Positions 25,794 to 33,860 of a stretch of 64,000 nt of DNA are shown here, piece after piece. Location: assembly GCA_021733925.1 (NCBI GenBank), contig JAIPJY010000002.1:124001-188000 (forward strand). The letters run 5' to 3'. Positions within the stretch are counted from its first letter, which is position 1, and each line of letters starts with the position of its first letter. The notes beneath the pieces were generated by a model. That model ran no database searches, had not been told where the DNA came from, and saw only the letters and a list, made by a program, of their open reading frames with translations. The DNA comes from Prosthecobacter sp. (GTDB lineage Bacteria; Verrucomicrobiota; Verrucomicrobiia; Verrucomicrobiales; Verrucomicrobiaceae). The position numbers and the translations under genes were made by a program.

Positions 25794-27035
25794 TCAAACG
25801 CGCCGGATCGCAGCAGCGAAGGCACCGTCCATCTGATCGTCCGGTGGGAAGCTGTGGCGGAGTTTGACGGGTTCGTAGCCGGGGGTGGATTCGAGGATGC
25901 TGGCGACGAGTTGTTCGTTTTCGGCGGGCTCGATGCTGCAGGTGCTGTACACGAGGATGCCGCCGGGTTTGAGGACGCGGAGGCAGTTTTTGAGCAACTG
26001 GGTCTGGGTTTCCACCTGGGCGGTGATGTCCTCAGGCGTTAAGCGCCAGCGTACATCGACGCGGCGGCGCATGACGCCGGTGTTGGAGCAGGGGACGTCG
26101 AGCAGGATGCGGTCGAAACCGGCCTTGGCAAAGTCGGGGATCAGCGGGTCCGCCCAGTCGTGCTGCTCGATCTGGGTGTTGGTGACGTGGAGGCGGTGCA
26201 GATTGCCCTCCAAACGGCGCAGGCGGCCCGGGGCGACGTCGCAGGCGATGATTTCGCCGGTATTTTCCATGAGCTGGGCCAGCAGGGCGGTCTTGCCGCC
26301 GGGGGCCGCACAGGCATCCAGCACGCGCTGGCCCTGCTGCGGAGCCAGCAGGCGCGGGGCGATGGCGGTGCTGGGGTCCTGCATGTAAACTTTACCCACA
26401 CTCAAATCTTCACGCGGCAGGTGGTCACAGATGATGAAATCGTCCGTCGTCTCGGTCATCTGCGGGTAGAGGCGGTTGATGCGGGCGCAGATTGGGGCGG
26501 GAACCTGGTTCCACTCGCAGAGGGCGGTCGTTTTGGCTTCGCCATAGAGTCCCAGCCAGTGTTCGATGAGCCATTTCGGGTGCGAGGTGCGGGTTTCGAG
26601 CGGCAGACCGTCAACCATGGCCAGCAGTTCGGCGGATTCGCGGCAGGCGCGACGCAGGACGGCATTGATCAGGCTGCGTGCGCGGCCGGTGGCAGCCACG
26701 GTTTCGTTTACGGCGGCGTATTCTGAAACCTTGAGGATCAACACCTGGCACAGGCCGATGCGGAGGCCCCAGCGGCTGCGGTGGTCGAGGTGCTTGTCCT
26801 CGGTGATCACGGCGATCCAGTGGTCGAGCAGGGAGAGATTGCGCAGGGTGGTGAGGACAATGTCACGCAAAAAGGCGGCGTCAGGCAGGCTGAGGCCGTT
26901 GTCGCGCTGGATGTGGTCCATCAGGTCGGCGGCAAAGCGCTCCCCTCCGGACCATTCTCCCAAAACATCCAGCGCCATGCCTCGGATGGGGACGGCGGGC
27001 GGACGGGAAGAGGATGGCGGGCGTGGTTGGCTCAT
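25794..27035 (-). CDS. rsmB: 16S rRNA (cytosine-C5) methyltransferase
   Basis: S-adenosylmethionine-dependent m5C methyltransferase; RsmB modifies C967 of 16S rRNA. An N-terminal NusB-like RNA-binding domain (~1-140) precedes the catalytic domain with DACAAPGGKTALLAQ (SAM), DVPCSNTGVMRRRVDVRW (conserved PC) and YSTCSIEPAENE (catalytic TC). The ATG at 27035 is preferred over a GTG three codons upstream. 413 residues. First gene of the long minus-strand run and divergent from aspC. Assignment to RsmB rather than RsmF rests on the NusB-like domain. Confidence 0.9.
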   Translation of the reverse strand: MSQPRPPSSSRPPAVPIRGMALDVLGEWSGGERFAADLMDHIQRDNGLSLPDAAFLRDIVLTTLRNLSLLDHWIAVITEDKHLDHRSRWGLRIGLCQVLILKVSEYAAVNETVAATGRARSLINAVLRRACRESAELLAMVDGLPLETRTSHPKWLIEHWLGLYGEAKTTALCEWNQVPAPICARINRLYPQMTETTDDFIICDHLPREDLSVGKVYMQDPSTAIAPRLLAPQQGQRVLDACAAPGGKTALLAQLMENTGEIIACDVAPGRLRRLEGNLHRLHVTNTQIEQHDWADPLIPDFAKAGFDRILLDVPCSNTGVMRRRVDVRWRLTPEDITAQVETQTQLLKNCLRVLKPGGILVYSTCSIEPAENEQLVASILESTPGYEPVKLRHSFPPDDQMDGAFAAAIRRV

Positions 27036-27102
27036 GGGTGGCACGACTAAGGCGGTGTGGCACTGGACACAAGCCGCCCTTTGCTCGCATTGGGAGGAAT
27101 GA

Positions 27103-27131
27103 TTGACAAACTTCCCGCCCCCGCCTTTATA
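27103..27131 (+). promoter_or_regulatory. Sigma-70-type promoter for aspC
   Basis: TTGACA (27103-27108), a 17-base spacer, then TTTATA (27126-27131; an overlapping TATAGT at 27128 is a slightly worse alternative with 19-base spacing). The aspC ATG is 43 bases downstream. It lies in the divergent spacer between rsmB and aspC and is the best consensus promoter I see in the window. Confidence 0.6.
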
Positions 27132-27173
27132 GTTGGCCCCCCGCCTTTTTCACCCGCCCAACTACATCTGACC

Positions 27174-28340
27174 ATGGATTTTATCGCCAAGAACATCGCC
27201 GAAGTCGCCCCTTCAATGACCCTGTCCATCACCAGCCAGGCGAAGGCGTTGAAGAAGCAGGGTGTGGACGTGCTGAACTTCGGAGCTGGTGAGCCAGACT
27301 TCGACACGCCTGCACCGATCATCGCCGCTGCTATCGAAGCTCTGAACACCGGCAAAACCCGCTACACCGAAAGCGCCGGCATCCTCGAACTGCGCGAAGC
27401 CATTGCTGCCAAGCTGATGGTGGACAACAACGTGCAGTATGAGCCCTCCCAGATCAGCGTGAACTGCGGTGCCAAGCACTCCTGCTACAACGCCATCCTT
27501 GCCTGTGTGAATCCAGGTGACGAAGTCATCATTCCTGCTCCTTACTGGACGAGCTACCCTGAAATGGTGCGCATCGTCGGTGGCATTCCGGTGATCGTCG
27601 AAACGAAGCGTGAAAACGGCTGGAAGCTCACTCCGGATGAGTTCGAGGACGCGATGTCCCCGATGACGAAGATGATCATCCTGAACACCCCAGGCAACCC
27701 GACCGGCTCCATCTACACCAAGGAAGAACTCACCGCCCTGGCCGAGATCGCCGTGGGTGAAGGCATCATCATCCTGTCCGACGAAATCTATGAGAAGCTG
27801 GTCTATGGCGGCAACGAGCACATCAGCATTGCTTCCTTGAGCAAGGATATTTACGACCACACGATCACCATCAACGGCTTCTCCAAGGCCTATGCGATGA
27901 CCGGTTGGCGCCTGGGCTACACCGCCGCTCCGAAGAAGATCGCCGAGTCGATCGACACCATTCAGAGCCACACCACCAGCAATCCGACCAGCTTTGCCCA
28001 GTACGGCGCTCTTGCCGCACTGCAGATGGATCAGCAGATCGTCAGCGACATGCGCGATGAATTCGACGTGCGCCGCCAATACATGCTGGGCCGCCTGAAC
28101 AACATCAAGAACGTGCGTGTGGTCGAGCCGATGGGCGCCTTCTACTTCCTGGTGGACATCGAACCGACGCAGATCAAGAGCGTGAACTTCTGTGAAAAGC
28201 TCCTCAGCAAGCAGAAGGTCGCCATTGTTCCCGGCGTCGCCTTCGGTGCAGAGCACACGGTGCGTTTCAGCTACGCCACCGGCCTGGACGTGATCAACGC
28301 CGGCATGGACCGCTTCGAAGAGTTCTGCAATCAGCATTAA
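27174..28340 (+). CDS. aspC: Aspartate aminotransferase (PLP, class I, Ib type)
   Basis: Transfers the amino group between aspartate and 2-oxoglutarate; cytoplasmic. The ATG at 27174 begins MDFIAKNIAEVAPSMTLSIT, the normal family start; the open frame upstream (GTG at 27057) overlaps the promoter. The PLP lysine is Lys238 in NGFSKAYAMTGWRLGY; NTPGNPTGS and SDEIYEKLVY contribute cofactor contacts. 388 residues. Followed after 58 bp by cysK, with a hairpin between them; together they handle aspartate and cysteine metabolism and may be co-transcribed. Confidence 0.93.
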   Translation: MDFIAKNIAEVAPSMTLSITSQAKALKKQGVDVLNFGAGEPDFDTPAPIIAAAIEALNTGKTRYTESAGILELREAIAAKLMVDNNVQYEPSQISVNCGAKHSCYNAILACVNPGDEVIIPAPYWTSYPEMVRIVGGIPVIVETKRENGWKLTPDEFEDAMSPMTKMIILNTPGNPTGSIYTKEELTALAEIAVGEGIIILSDEIYEKLVYGGNEHISIASLSKDIYDHTITINGFSKAYAMTGWRLGYTAAPKKIAESIDTIQSHTTSNPTSFAQYGALAALQMDQQIVSDMRDEFDVRRQYMLGRLNNIKNVRVVEPMGAFYFLVDIEPTQIKSVNFCEKLLSKQKVAIVPGVAFGAEHTVRFSYATGLDVINAGMDRFEEFCNQH

Positions 28341-28346
28341 TCCCGC

Positions 28347-28364
28347 ACCGTTGCCAAAAACGGT
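28347..28364 (+). other. Hairpin in the aspC-cysK spacer
   Basis: ACCGTT (28347-28352), loop GCCAAA, AACGGT (28359-28364). No T-tract follows, so it is more likely an attenuating or stabilising hairpin than a full terminator. Confidence 0.3.
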
Positions 28365-28398
28365 CAGCCTCGTCTTCAACTGCTAAACCTCCAACATC

Positions 28399-29379
28399 AT
28401 GGGCATCTATAACAACATCGTCGAAACCGTCGGCAAAACACCGCTGGTGAAGCTCAACAAAGTCACAGCCGGACTGAACGCCACGATCGCTTTGAAGTGC
28501 GAATTCTTCAATCCGCTCGGCAGCGTGAAGGATCGTATCGGCGCGGCCATGATTGAGGACGCGGAGAAGCGTGGAATTTTGAAGCCGGAGACCGTCATCA
28601 TCGAGCCCACCAGCGGCAACACCGGCATCGCGCTGGCTTTTGTCGCTGCAGCGAAAGGCTACAAGCTCATCCTGACGATGCCGGAAACGATGTCCTTGGA
28701 ACGCCGCACGCTGCTCGCGCTGCTGGGTGCGGAACTCGTGCTCACGCCGGGTGCTCAAGGCATGAAGGGAGCCATCGCCAAGGCCACCGAACTCGTTGAA
28801 ACCACGCCGAATGCCTGGATGCCGCAGCAGTTTGAGAATCCCGCCAATCCTGCCATCCACTCGAAAACTACCGCTGAAGAGCTTTGGTCCGACACCGATG
28901 GCAAGATCGACATTTTCGTCGCCGCCGTTGGCACGGGGGGCACCATCACCGGCGTGACGGAAGTCATCAAACCGCGCAAGCCAAGCTTTCAGGCCATTGC
29001 CGTCGAGCCCGATGCTTCCCCTGTCATCAATCAGACTCTCGCCGGCCAGCCCGTGCAGCCCGGCCCGCACAAGATTCAGGGCACCGGAGCCGGATTCGTT
29101 CCGACCAACCTTCATCTCAAAGACAGCGCCGGAAATGCGCAGATCACGGAGTGCATCAAGGTCAGCAATGACGAAGCTTTTGCCATGGCACGCCGCCTGG
29201 CCAAGGAAGAAGGCATCCTCGTCGGCATCAGCACCGGCGCCAACGTGGTCGCTGCCATCGAAGTCGCCAAGCGCCCTGAAAATGCCGGCAAGCTGATCGT
29301 CACCGTCGCCTGCTCCACCGGCGAGCGTTACCTCTCCACCGCACTGGCCGACGAAGCCCGTGCCAAAGTGGGAGCGTAA
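28399..29379 (+). CDS. cysK: Cysteine synthase (O-acetylserine sulfhydrylase)
   Basis: Makes cysteine from O-acetylserine and sulfide, PLP-dependent, cytoplasmic. The PLP lysine is Lys44 in [10 protein letters not shown]; the substrate loop is [13 protein letters not shown]; the phosphate-binding loop is [13 protein letters not shown] follows near residue 278. 326 residues, normal for CysK, and there is no C-terminal CBS domain, so CysK/CysM rather than cystathionine beta-synthase. A stem (GACGAAGGGA near 29389 with TCCCTTCGTT near 29441) in the following 115 bp may end the transcript. Confidence 0.93.
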   Translation: MGIYNNIVETVGKTPLVKLNKVTAGLNATIALKCEFFNPLGSVKDRIGAAMIEDAEKRGILKPETVIIEPTSGNTGIALAFVAAAKGYKLILTMPETMSLERRTLLALLGAELVLTPGAQGMKGAIAKATELVETTPNAWMPQQFENPANPAIHSKTTAEELWSDTDGKIDIFVAAVGTGGTITGVTEVIKPRKPSFQAIAVEPDASPVINQTLAGQPVQPGPHKIQGTGAGFVPTNLHLKDSAGNAQITECIKVSNDEAFAMARRLAKEEGILVGISTGANVVAAIEVAKRPENAGKLIVTVACSTGERYLSTALADEARAKVGA

Positions 29380-29388
29380 GCCTCGCAA

Positions 29389-29450
29389 TGACGAAGGGAT
29401 TCCGAATGCCGAGACACCTCAACGGGTGATTGGCTTCTTATCCCTTCGTT
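29389..29450 (+). terminator. Possible terminator after cysK
   Basis: ACGAAGGGAT close to 29389 is complementary to ATCCCTTCGT close to 29440, enclosing ~40 bases that contain a smaller CACC/GGTG hairpin; T-rich text (TGTTCTTCTG) follows. The loop is long, so confidence is limited. Confidence 0.35.
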
Positions 29451-29494
29451 GTTCTTCTGAACCAGCGTTAATACGCCTCTAAAAACCACTCTTT

Positions 29495-30499
29495 ATGTCC
29501 CAACTCGATTCCACCTCCCAAGAACTCCCCGCCACTGGCATGGAAAAGTTTCTGGAGGACAACTCCCGCAAGCTCGTCTGGCTTTTCATTATCGCGGTGG
29601 TCTCGATCATCGCCTTTGGCCTGATCAAGCATCAAAACACCCTCAAGGACAATGAGGCTGCTGAAGCCTTCACGGGTGCCAAGACGGTTGAGGACTGTGA
29701 TCTCGTCATCTCGCGTTATCCCGGCACCATGGCCGCTGCCAATGCGCTGCTGCTGAAGGCGGATTTGCTCTGGGATCAGAACAAAAAATCCTCCGCTGTG
29801 GAAGCGCTCAAGGAATTCACCACCAAAGACGCCAGCAATCCGTTGGCTGTTTTTGCGCTGCTCGGTCTTGGCTCCAAGCTCGATGCCATGGGCGAAAGCA
29901 AGGAAGCTCAGGCTGTTTTTGAACGCATCACCAATGAATTTTCCACCAGCGAAGCAGCGCCCATGGCGCAGGTGCGCCTGGGTGACCTTCTCTGGGCTCA
30001 GGGCAAGGCCGATGAGGCCAAGAAAGCCTACGAGGAGCTTGCCGTGAAGTTCCCCGACATGACAGAATTTCAGGCCATCAGTCAAGCTCGTCTCGACTGG
30101 ATCGCCGCCACGCTGCCGACCAAGGAAGTCGATGCGCCGCCTGCACCGAAAGTGGAGCCCAAACCTGCCGCAGTCGTTCCCGGCATGCCCAATCTCAAGT
30201 TGAATGCGGGCAATAGCGGCATCGGTGCTCCCGCCGCTCCTGTTATGGTCCCACCAGCAACGACGCCCGCTCCAGCTACTCCAGCGGTTCCGGCACCTGC
30301 TGCCACTACGCCAGCAACGCCAGCGCCCGCCGCGACGACGCCAGCTCCGACCAAGCCTGCTGATGCAGCTCCTGCGACACCAGCGCCCGCCGCGACAACG
30401 CCTGCTCCGACCAAGCCTGCTGATGCAGTTCCTGCGGCGCCAGCCGCTGTTCCTGCTGTGCCACCTGTCACTCCTGCTCCGGAGGCTCCGAAGCCTTAA
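29495..30499 (+). CDS. Membrane-anchored TPR protein with Pro/Ala/Thr-rich tail
   Basis: 334 residues: one transmembrane segment near the N-terminus (about 28-46, LVWLFIIAVVSIIAFGLI), a region of tetratricopeptide-like helices (about 50-205; ANALLLKADLLWDQNKK, APMAQVRLGDLLWAQGKADEA) and a low-complexity tail (~210-334) of Ala, Pro and Thr. The topology resembles YfgM, a periplasmic TPR protein linked to the Sec translocon and chaperones, but the long tail is not part of YfgM. The tail is encoded partly by a 60-bp tandem duplication. Confidence 0.75.
   Translation: MSQLDSTSQELPATGMEKFLEDNSRKLVWLFIIAVVSIIAFGLIKHQNTLKDNEAAEAFTGAKTVEDCDLVISRYPGTMAAANALLLKADLLWDQNKKSSAVEALKEFTTKDASNPLAVFALLGLGSKLDAMGESKEAQAVFERITNEFSTSEAAPMAQVRLGDLLWAQGKADEAKKAYEELAVKFPDMTEFQAISQARLDWIAATLPTKEVDAPPAPKVEPKPAAVVPGMPNLKLNAGNSGIGAPAAPVMVPPATTPAPATPAVPAPAATTPATPAPAATTPAPTKPADAAPATPAPAATTPAPTKPADAVPAAPAAVPAVPPVTPAPEAPKP
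30320..30439 (+). repeat. 60-bp tandem repeat within the TPR protein tail
   Basis: Two adjacent 60-base units (30320-30379 and 30380-30439) differ at only a few positions and encode two copies of a 20-residue block, first read as (T)PAPAATTPAPTKPADA followed by APA or VPA. Shorter Ala/Pro/Thr units precede it. Units of this kind expand and contract by slippage. Confidence 0.85.
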
Positions 30500-30510
30500 T
30501 GAGAGCACGG

Positions 30511-30579
30511 CGGACGCTTTTGTCCGTCGATGCCTGGCTTTCGATTGCTTGCATGCCGCCGGACAAAAGTGTCTGGCGC
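30511..30579. terminator. Pair of inverted hairpins between convergent genes
   Basis: Hairpin one is CGGAC-gctttt-GTCCG (30511-30526); hairpin two spans about 30555-30579 and pairs GCCGCCGGAC with GTCTGGCGC around AAAAGT. The two are inverted copies of a common core, GACrCTTTTGTCCG. They fill the 84-bp gap between the convergent TPR and DegT genes, so they can terminate transcription from both sides. An inverted pair of similar palindromes is also the typical layout of REP elements. Confidence 0.5.
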
Positions 30580-30583
30580 ACTC

Positions 30584-31774
30584 TTATGCAGCAAGCCACT
30601 CCGCAATCGCCGCGATCACTTCGTTGCGCTGTGCTTCGCTGAGTTCGCCGTAGATCGGAATGCTCAGCACTTCGCTTGCGACGCGATGAGAAACTTCGCA
30701 GCCTGAGAGCGATGCATCGGGAAGATCGGCAAAGCACGTCTGCTGATCGAGCGTGACGGGATAGTAGATGTCACAGCCAATCTTTTTGGCCACGAGATGG
30801 TCGCGCAGGGCGTCACGCTGGTGGCCAAGCACACGGATGGTGAACTGGTTCCAGATGTGCTCGTTGTGTTCGTAGCTGACGGGAAGCACGATTTTGGCGT
30901 TCTGCGCGGTCAACCAGGTGTCCTGGGTGCTGACACACTTGCAGTGGGCGGGATCTGCCTGCACCACGCCGGGAAGTTTCGAAAATGCCTCGATGTAGTG
31001 TGCGGCATTGCGCTGACGGTCTGCCGTGTATTGCGCGTAGCGTTTTACTTTCACACTCAGCAGGGCGCATTGCAGTGTGTCCATGCGGAAATTGCCGCCG
31101 ACGTAGTGATGGTAGTACTTGGGCTTGCCGCCGTGCACACGCAGCACACGGGCGTATTCGGCCAGTTCATCGTTGTTGGTCACCAGCATGCCGCCGTCGC
31201 CAAAGCCGCCGAGGTTCTTGCTCGGGAAGAAGCTGTAGGTGCCAAAGTCGCCCAGAGTGCCGCTGCTTTCGCCACGGTACTTGGCACCGATCGACTGTGC
31301 CGCGTCCTCGATCACCTTGAGGCCGTGTTCCTTGGCCAAAGCGAGGATGGGAATCATGTCCGCACACTGGCCGAAGAGATGGACGGGGATGATCGCCCGG
31401 GTCTTTTCGGTGATCTTTTTCCGGGCATCATTCACGTCCATGTTGAAGCAGATCGGACAGACGTCGGTGAACACCGGCACGGCACCGAGCCGCGACACGG
31501 CTCCCGCTGTGGCAAAGAAGGTGAACGCAGGGCACAGAACTTCATCACCCGCCTTGATGTCCAGAGCCATGAGGGCCAGCAGCAGGGCATCGGTGCCGGA
31601 GGAAACGGACAGCGCATGCTTCACGCCCACCATTTCAGCGATTTCTCTTTCAAAGATCTCCAACTCCGGCCCCATGATGAACCTGCCATGGTGCAGCACC
31701 TGCGTGAAGGCGGCCTGGAGTTCGGATTCGAGGGGCTGGTTCTGGGCGTTGACGTCGAGAAGTGGGACGGGCAT
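30584..31774 (-). CDS. DegT/DnrJ/EryC1/StrS-family sugar aminotransferase
   Basis: PLP-dependent transamination of a nucleotide-linked keto sugar, usually for surface glycans or O-antigen. The start is placed at the ATG at 31774 (MPVPLLDVNAQNQPL), the normal family N-terminus; the open frame runs 123 codons further upstream through a repeat-bearing spacer and is not plausible. The PLP lysine is Lys186 in FFPSKNLGGFGDGG, with EDAAQS at 156-161 holding the cofactor. 396 residues. No other sugar-nucleotide genes adjoin it. Confidence 0.92.
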   Translation of the reverse strand: MPVPLLDVNAQNQPLESELQAAFTQVLHHGRFIMGPELEIFEREIAEMVGVKHALSVSSGTDALLLALMALDIKAGDEVLCPAFTFFATAGAVSRLGAVPVFTDVCPICFNMDVNDARKKITEKTRAIIPVHLFGQCADMIPILALAKEHGLKVIEDAAQSIGAKYRGESSGTLGDFGTYSFFPSKNLGGFGDGGMLVTNNDELAEYARVLRVHGGKPKYYHHYVGGNFRMDTLQCALLSVKVKRYAQYTADRQRNAAHYIEAFSKLPGVVQADPAHCKCVSTQDTWLTAQNAKIVLPVSYEHNEHIWNQFTIRVLGHQRDALRDHLVAKKIGCDIYYPVTLDQQTCFADLPDASLSGCEVSHRVASEVLSIPIYGELSEAQRNEVIAAIAEWLAA

Positions 31775-31783
31775 GGTGGCTGG

Positions 31784-31819
31784 GAATGTCGAATGAATGA
31801 ATGACGAATGCCGAATGTG
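31784..31819. repeat. Degenerate heptamer array, consensus GAATGNC
   Basis: Units GAATGTC, GAATGAAT, GAATGAC, GAATGCC and GAATGTG follow each other directly just upstream of the DegT gene. The rest of the 203-bp spacer to 31977 shows nothing else recognisable. Confidence 0.6.
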
Positions 31820-31977
31820 CCAGCGATTCCTTATTCGTCGAGCTTTGGCCAGCCGCCGCCGTCGTTTTGAGAGAGGACCACGGGCTGGAATGTTTAATGT
31901 CGCATGTTGAGATGATGAAACGCCACATGCCAGCCTTGAATTGAGATTGTTCCAACGATTGTCACCCTCCTTCGCAT

Positions 31978-32301
31978 TCAGACCCAGCGGAGGAGCATCC
32001 CTGCGGCGAGACTGGTGGCATTGGCCGCCAGAGACGTGAGCCATGGTCGTGGCACACGCCAGCAACGTCCCCACAGGCCCTCTGTTCCGAAGGCGAAACC
32101 TTCTGCCGCGATCAACAGCGGGACATAGGGCATGGATTCCCATGGCAAGCAGAACCAGATAATCGGGTGTGTGATCGTGCTCGCGCCAAATGCATACGTC
32201 GCTCGTTTGAGCAGCGGCAGTGAGCGTGCGGCTCGCATGTAAATGGGCACCTCGATCAGCTGGGTGAGCAGGAAAGCGCCGGACCAGTCATTCAAACTCA
32301 T
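31978..32301 (-). CDS. Small integral membrane protein of unknown function
   Basis: 107 residues with about three hydrophobic segments (FGASTITHPIIWFCLPW, VPLLIAAEGFAFG, ANATSLAAGMLL). Not recognised. It overlaps the preceding 343-residue membrane protein gene by 4 bases (ATGA), so the two are translated together and may form one complex. Confidence 0.65.
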   Translation of the reverse strand: MSLNDWSGAFLLTQLIEVPIYMRAARSLPLLKRATYAFGASTITHPIIWFCLPWESMPYVPLLIAAEGFAFGTEGLWGRCWRVPRPWLTSLAANATSLAAGMLLRWV

Positions 32302-33329
32302 GCGGCGGCCTCCAGTCGTGCGGGTCGCTCGACAAAGAGCCAGGTGGCGGCGATCAATTCCAGGTAGCCGTGAAACAGCGCCATGCGCAGGTAGTTTTCC
32401 CGTGCCGCCGTCAGGTCAAATGCCGCCCACAGCGCAATGCCGAGTGAGAGCAGAATGACGAAGGCCATCAGCGGCGTGCCGACATCTGCGGTGAGGGCAC
32501 GTGCGCTGGCGCGGAAGGTGCGTGGAGTTTCCTGCGGCCGGTCATCCTCCGGGATCAGGCGCAGCCAGACGCCGTAGTGGACGGATTGCGCGAAGGCAAA
32601 CAGCAGCACCAGCCTGAGCGCCCACGGCTCGGCGATGCCCGGCGCCAGAAACGAAAGGTGATAACCCGGCCCCAGCCCTGCTGGCTGCCAGGCGAATCCA
32701 CGTGCCCACGGTTCCAGCCATCCCATCACCAGCATGGTGGAGGCGGCGAGAAAAAGGACGGGCACGACTGCCTGCTGCTTTAGCCCGGAGCGCGGCCGCC
32801 AGCACCACCAGAGCATGACGGCGATGAAATTATGCGCATGAGCAAACACCAGCGCCGCCACGTCCCCCATGACCCAGGCAGCCACCATGAGGGCAGCGAT
32901 GAAAGTCAGCGCGATGATTTTTCGCGCACGTGCTCCGCGTGCGAGAAAGGCCATTGCTGCGCAGGCGGTCAGACCGCTGGTCATGCTGAAACGGGACGTT
33001 CCGGCCAGCAGCAGTGGAATGCCCACCGGCAGCCATAGCTGGAGACGCCGGTGCAAGCCTGGACGCAGCACGAGGTAACGCACATCCGCCACCAGATGCG
33101 GCACACCCAGCACGACCGGCCCCAGAGCCAGCAGCCAAAACGGAGAGAGCAAGGTGGCCGCCAATGAGAAACCCACCACGGCACAACCGGCGGCCATCAC
33201 CCTCAGCTCACGCCGGCGCACCAGCGGCTTTGCCAGCGGGCCGAGCAGCTTCAGCAGCAGCCAGCGCAGGCGGTCCAGGGGCGTTAGGATCGCTGCCGCG
33301 CTGGCTCGGAACTGGGGAGCTAGATTCAT
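32298..33329 (-). CDS. Polytopic membrane protein with conserved-looking histidines
   Basis: 343 residues and about nine hydrophobic segments. Histidines fall in or next to membrane segments: GVPHLVADV, FAHAHNF, SVHYGVWLRL and LFHGYLELI. That spacing recalls Brp/Blh-type carotene dioxygenases (GLPHGALD, IHF, HSRRH, VPHM), but the motifs are only similar, so I leave the function open. First gene of a two-gene unit; its 5' end is partly duplicated at 33531-33564 within the adjacent tandem duplication. Confidence 0.65.
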   Translation of the reverse strand: MNLAPQFRASAAAILTPLDRLRWLLLKLLGPLAKPLVRRRELRVMAAGCAVVGFSLAATLLSPFWLLALGPVVLGVPHLVADVRYLVLRPGLHRRLQLWLPVGIPLLLAGTSRFSMTSGLTACAAMAFLARGARARKIIALTFIAALMVAAWVMGDVAALVFAHAHNFIAVMLWWCWRPRSGLKQQAVVPVLFLAASTMLVMGWLEPWARGFAWQPAGLGPGYHLSFLAPGIAEPWALRLVLLFAFAQSVHYGVWLRLIPEDDRPQETPRTFRASARALTADVGTPLMAFVILLSLGIALWAAFDLTAARENYLRMALFHGYLELIAATWLFVERPARLEAAA

Positions 33330-33340
33330 GAGAATGGGAA

Positions 33341-33370
33341 TTGACGCTTCTCTCGCGGGCCGTCAGGATT
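33341..33370 (+). promoter_or_regulatory. Conserved promoter-like block of small gene 1
   Basis: TTGACG (33341-33346), an 18-base spacer and AGGATT (33365-33370) lie only 9 bases before the ATG. The same block precedes small gene 2 (TTGACG at 33576-33581, ATGATT at 33600-33605). With a start site expected ~7 bases after the -10 box, the transcripts would be nearly leaderless; no Shine-Dalgarno sequence is present in either copy. Confidence 0.4.
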
Positions 33371-33379
33371 CTGTCCGTC

Positions 33380-33517
33380 ATGAACATCAAACGCTATCTT
33401 TTTTGTGCTGTGGGCTGTTACCTCTTGATTGCGGACGTTCCCCCCGGCGGTCCTGGCTGTGCGATGAACAAACCAACACGCGTCGCCGAGGCGATTGTGA
33501 CGTCGAAGATGCCGTAG
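33380..33517 (+). CDS. Small protein, paralogue 1 of a tandem pair
   Basis: 45 residues: MNIKRYLFCAVGCYLLIADV, then PPGGPGC, then a polar end containing RVAEAI. It aligns with the 60-residue product of the gene at 33615: both start M-(N/S)-I-K-R, share LxAD(V/I)PP, PGC(A/T)M(N/S)K and R(V/M)AEAI, and differ in the middle by an indel that is a multiple of three. The match continues beyond this stop, and TAG here aligns with AAG in copy 2, so this copy was shortened by a nonsense change. Function unknown; the hydrophobic N-terminus suggests membrane association. Confidence 0.5.
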   Translation: MNIKRYLFCAVGCYLLIADVPPGGPGCAMNKPTRVAEAIVTSKMP

Positions 33518-33614
33518 GCTTGATCAGGTCAAGCTGTGGCAGCGAATTGGGGTGGTGGGTTCATGAGAATGAGGATTGACGCTTCTCTCGCAGGCCTTCA
33601 TGATTCTGCCCGTC

Positions 33615-33797
33615 ATGAGCATCAAACGCCATCTTCTTCCTGTTGTCGGTTCCTTCATCTTGATGGCGGACATTCCGCCTCCCCGTCCATCGAATCCCGA
33701 AACACCGCCTGCACCTCCCTCCAGCCCAGGCTGCACCATGAGCAAAACGGGACGCATGGCCGAGGCGATTGAGGCGGCGAAGCTGCGCAAGGCCTGA
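33615..33797 (+). CDS. Small protein, paralogue 2 of a tandem pair
   Basis: 60 residues: MSIKRHLLPVVGSFILMADI, a Pro-rich linker (PPPRPSNPETPPAPPSS), then PGCTMSKTGRMAEAIEAAK and a basic end. The start is placed where the similarity to paralogue 1 begins. The N-terminal half is hydrophobic enough for a signal or membrane anchor; the C-terminal third looks helical and amphipathic. It lies on the plus strand just ahead of convergent argS. No family recognised; conservation of frame between the copies is the main evidence that it is real. Confidence 0.55.
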   Translation: MSIKRHLLPVVGSFILMADIPPPRPSNPETPPAPPSSPGCTMSKTGRMAEAIEAAKLRKA

Positions 33798-33860
33798 ACA
33801 GGTCATGTTGTGAGAGCACGTCCGTTCAAGGTGTTCACGCCTTGAACAAGGTTCGTCGCA

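Larger units (their letters stand above)
33308..33816. repeat. Head-to-tail tandem duplication carrying two small genes
   Basis: Unit 1 runs from about 33308 to 33537 and unit 2 from about 33543 to 33816. Landmarks repeat in order: the start region of the divergent membrane protein gene (TTCATGAGAATG), TTGACGCTTCTCTCGC, ATGAnCATCAAACGC, the CCGAGGCGATTG segment and ATCAGGTCA/AACAGGTCA. In unit 2 the minus strand still encodes MNPPPQFAATA and a stop (33564-33529), matching the membrane protein start MNLAPQFRASA. Unit 2 is longer because of a Pro-rich insertion inside the small gene. Confidence 0.75.

Noticed and set aside
27057..27173. N-terminal extension of aspC from a GTG
   Set aside because: Would cover the promoter and add a non-homologous leader; ATG 27174 matches the family.
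31775..32143. 123-codon extension of the DegT aminotransferase
   Set aside because: Arg-rich, crosses a heptamer repeat and a neighbouring gene; family start is MPVPLLDV.
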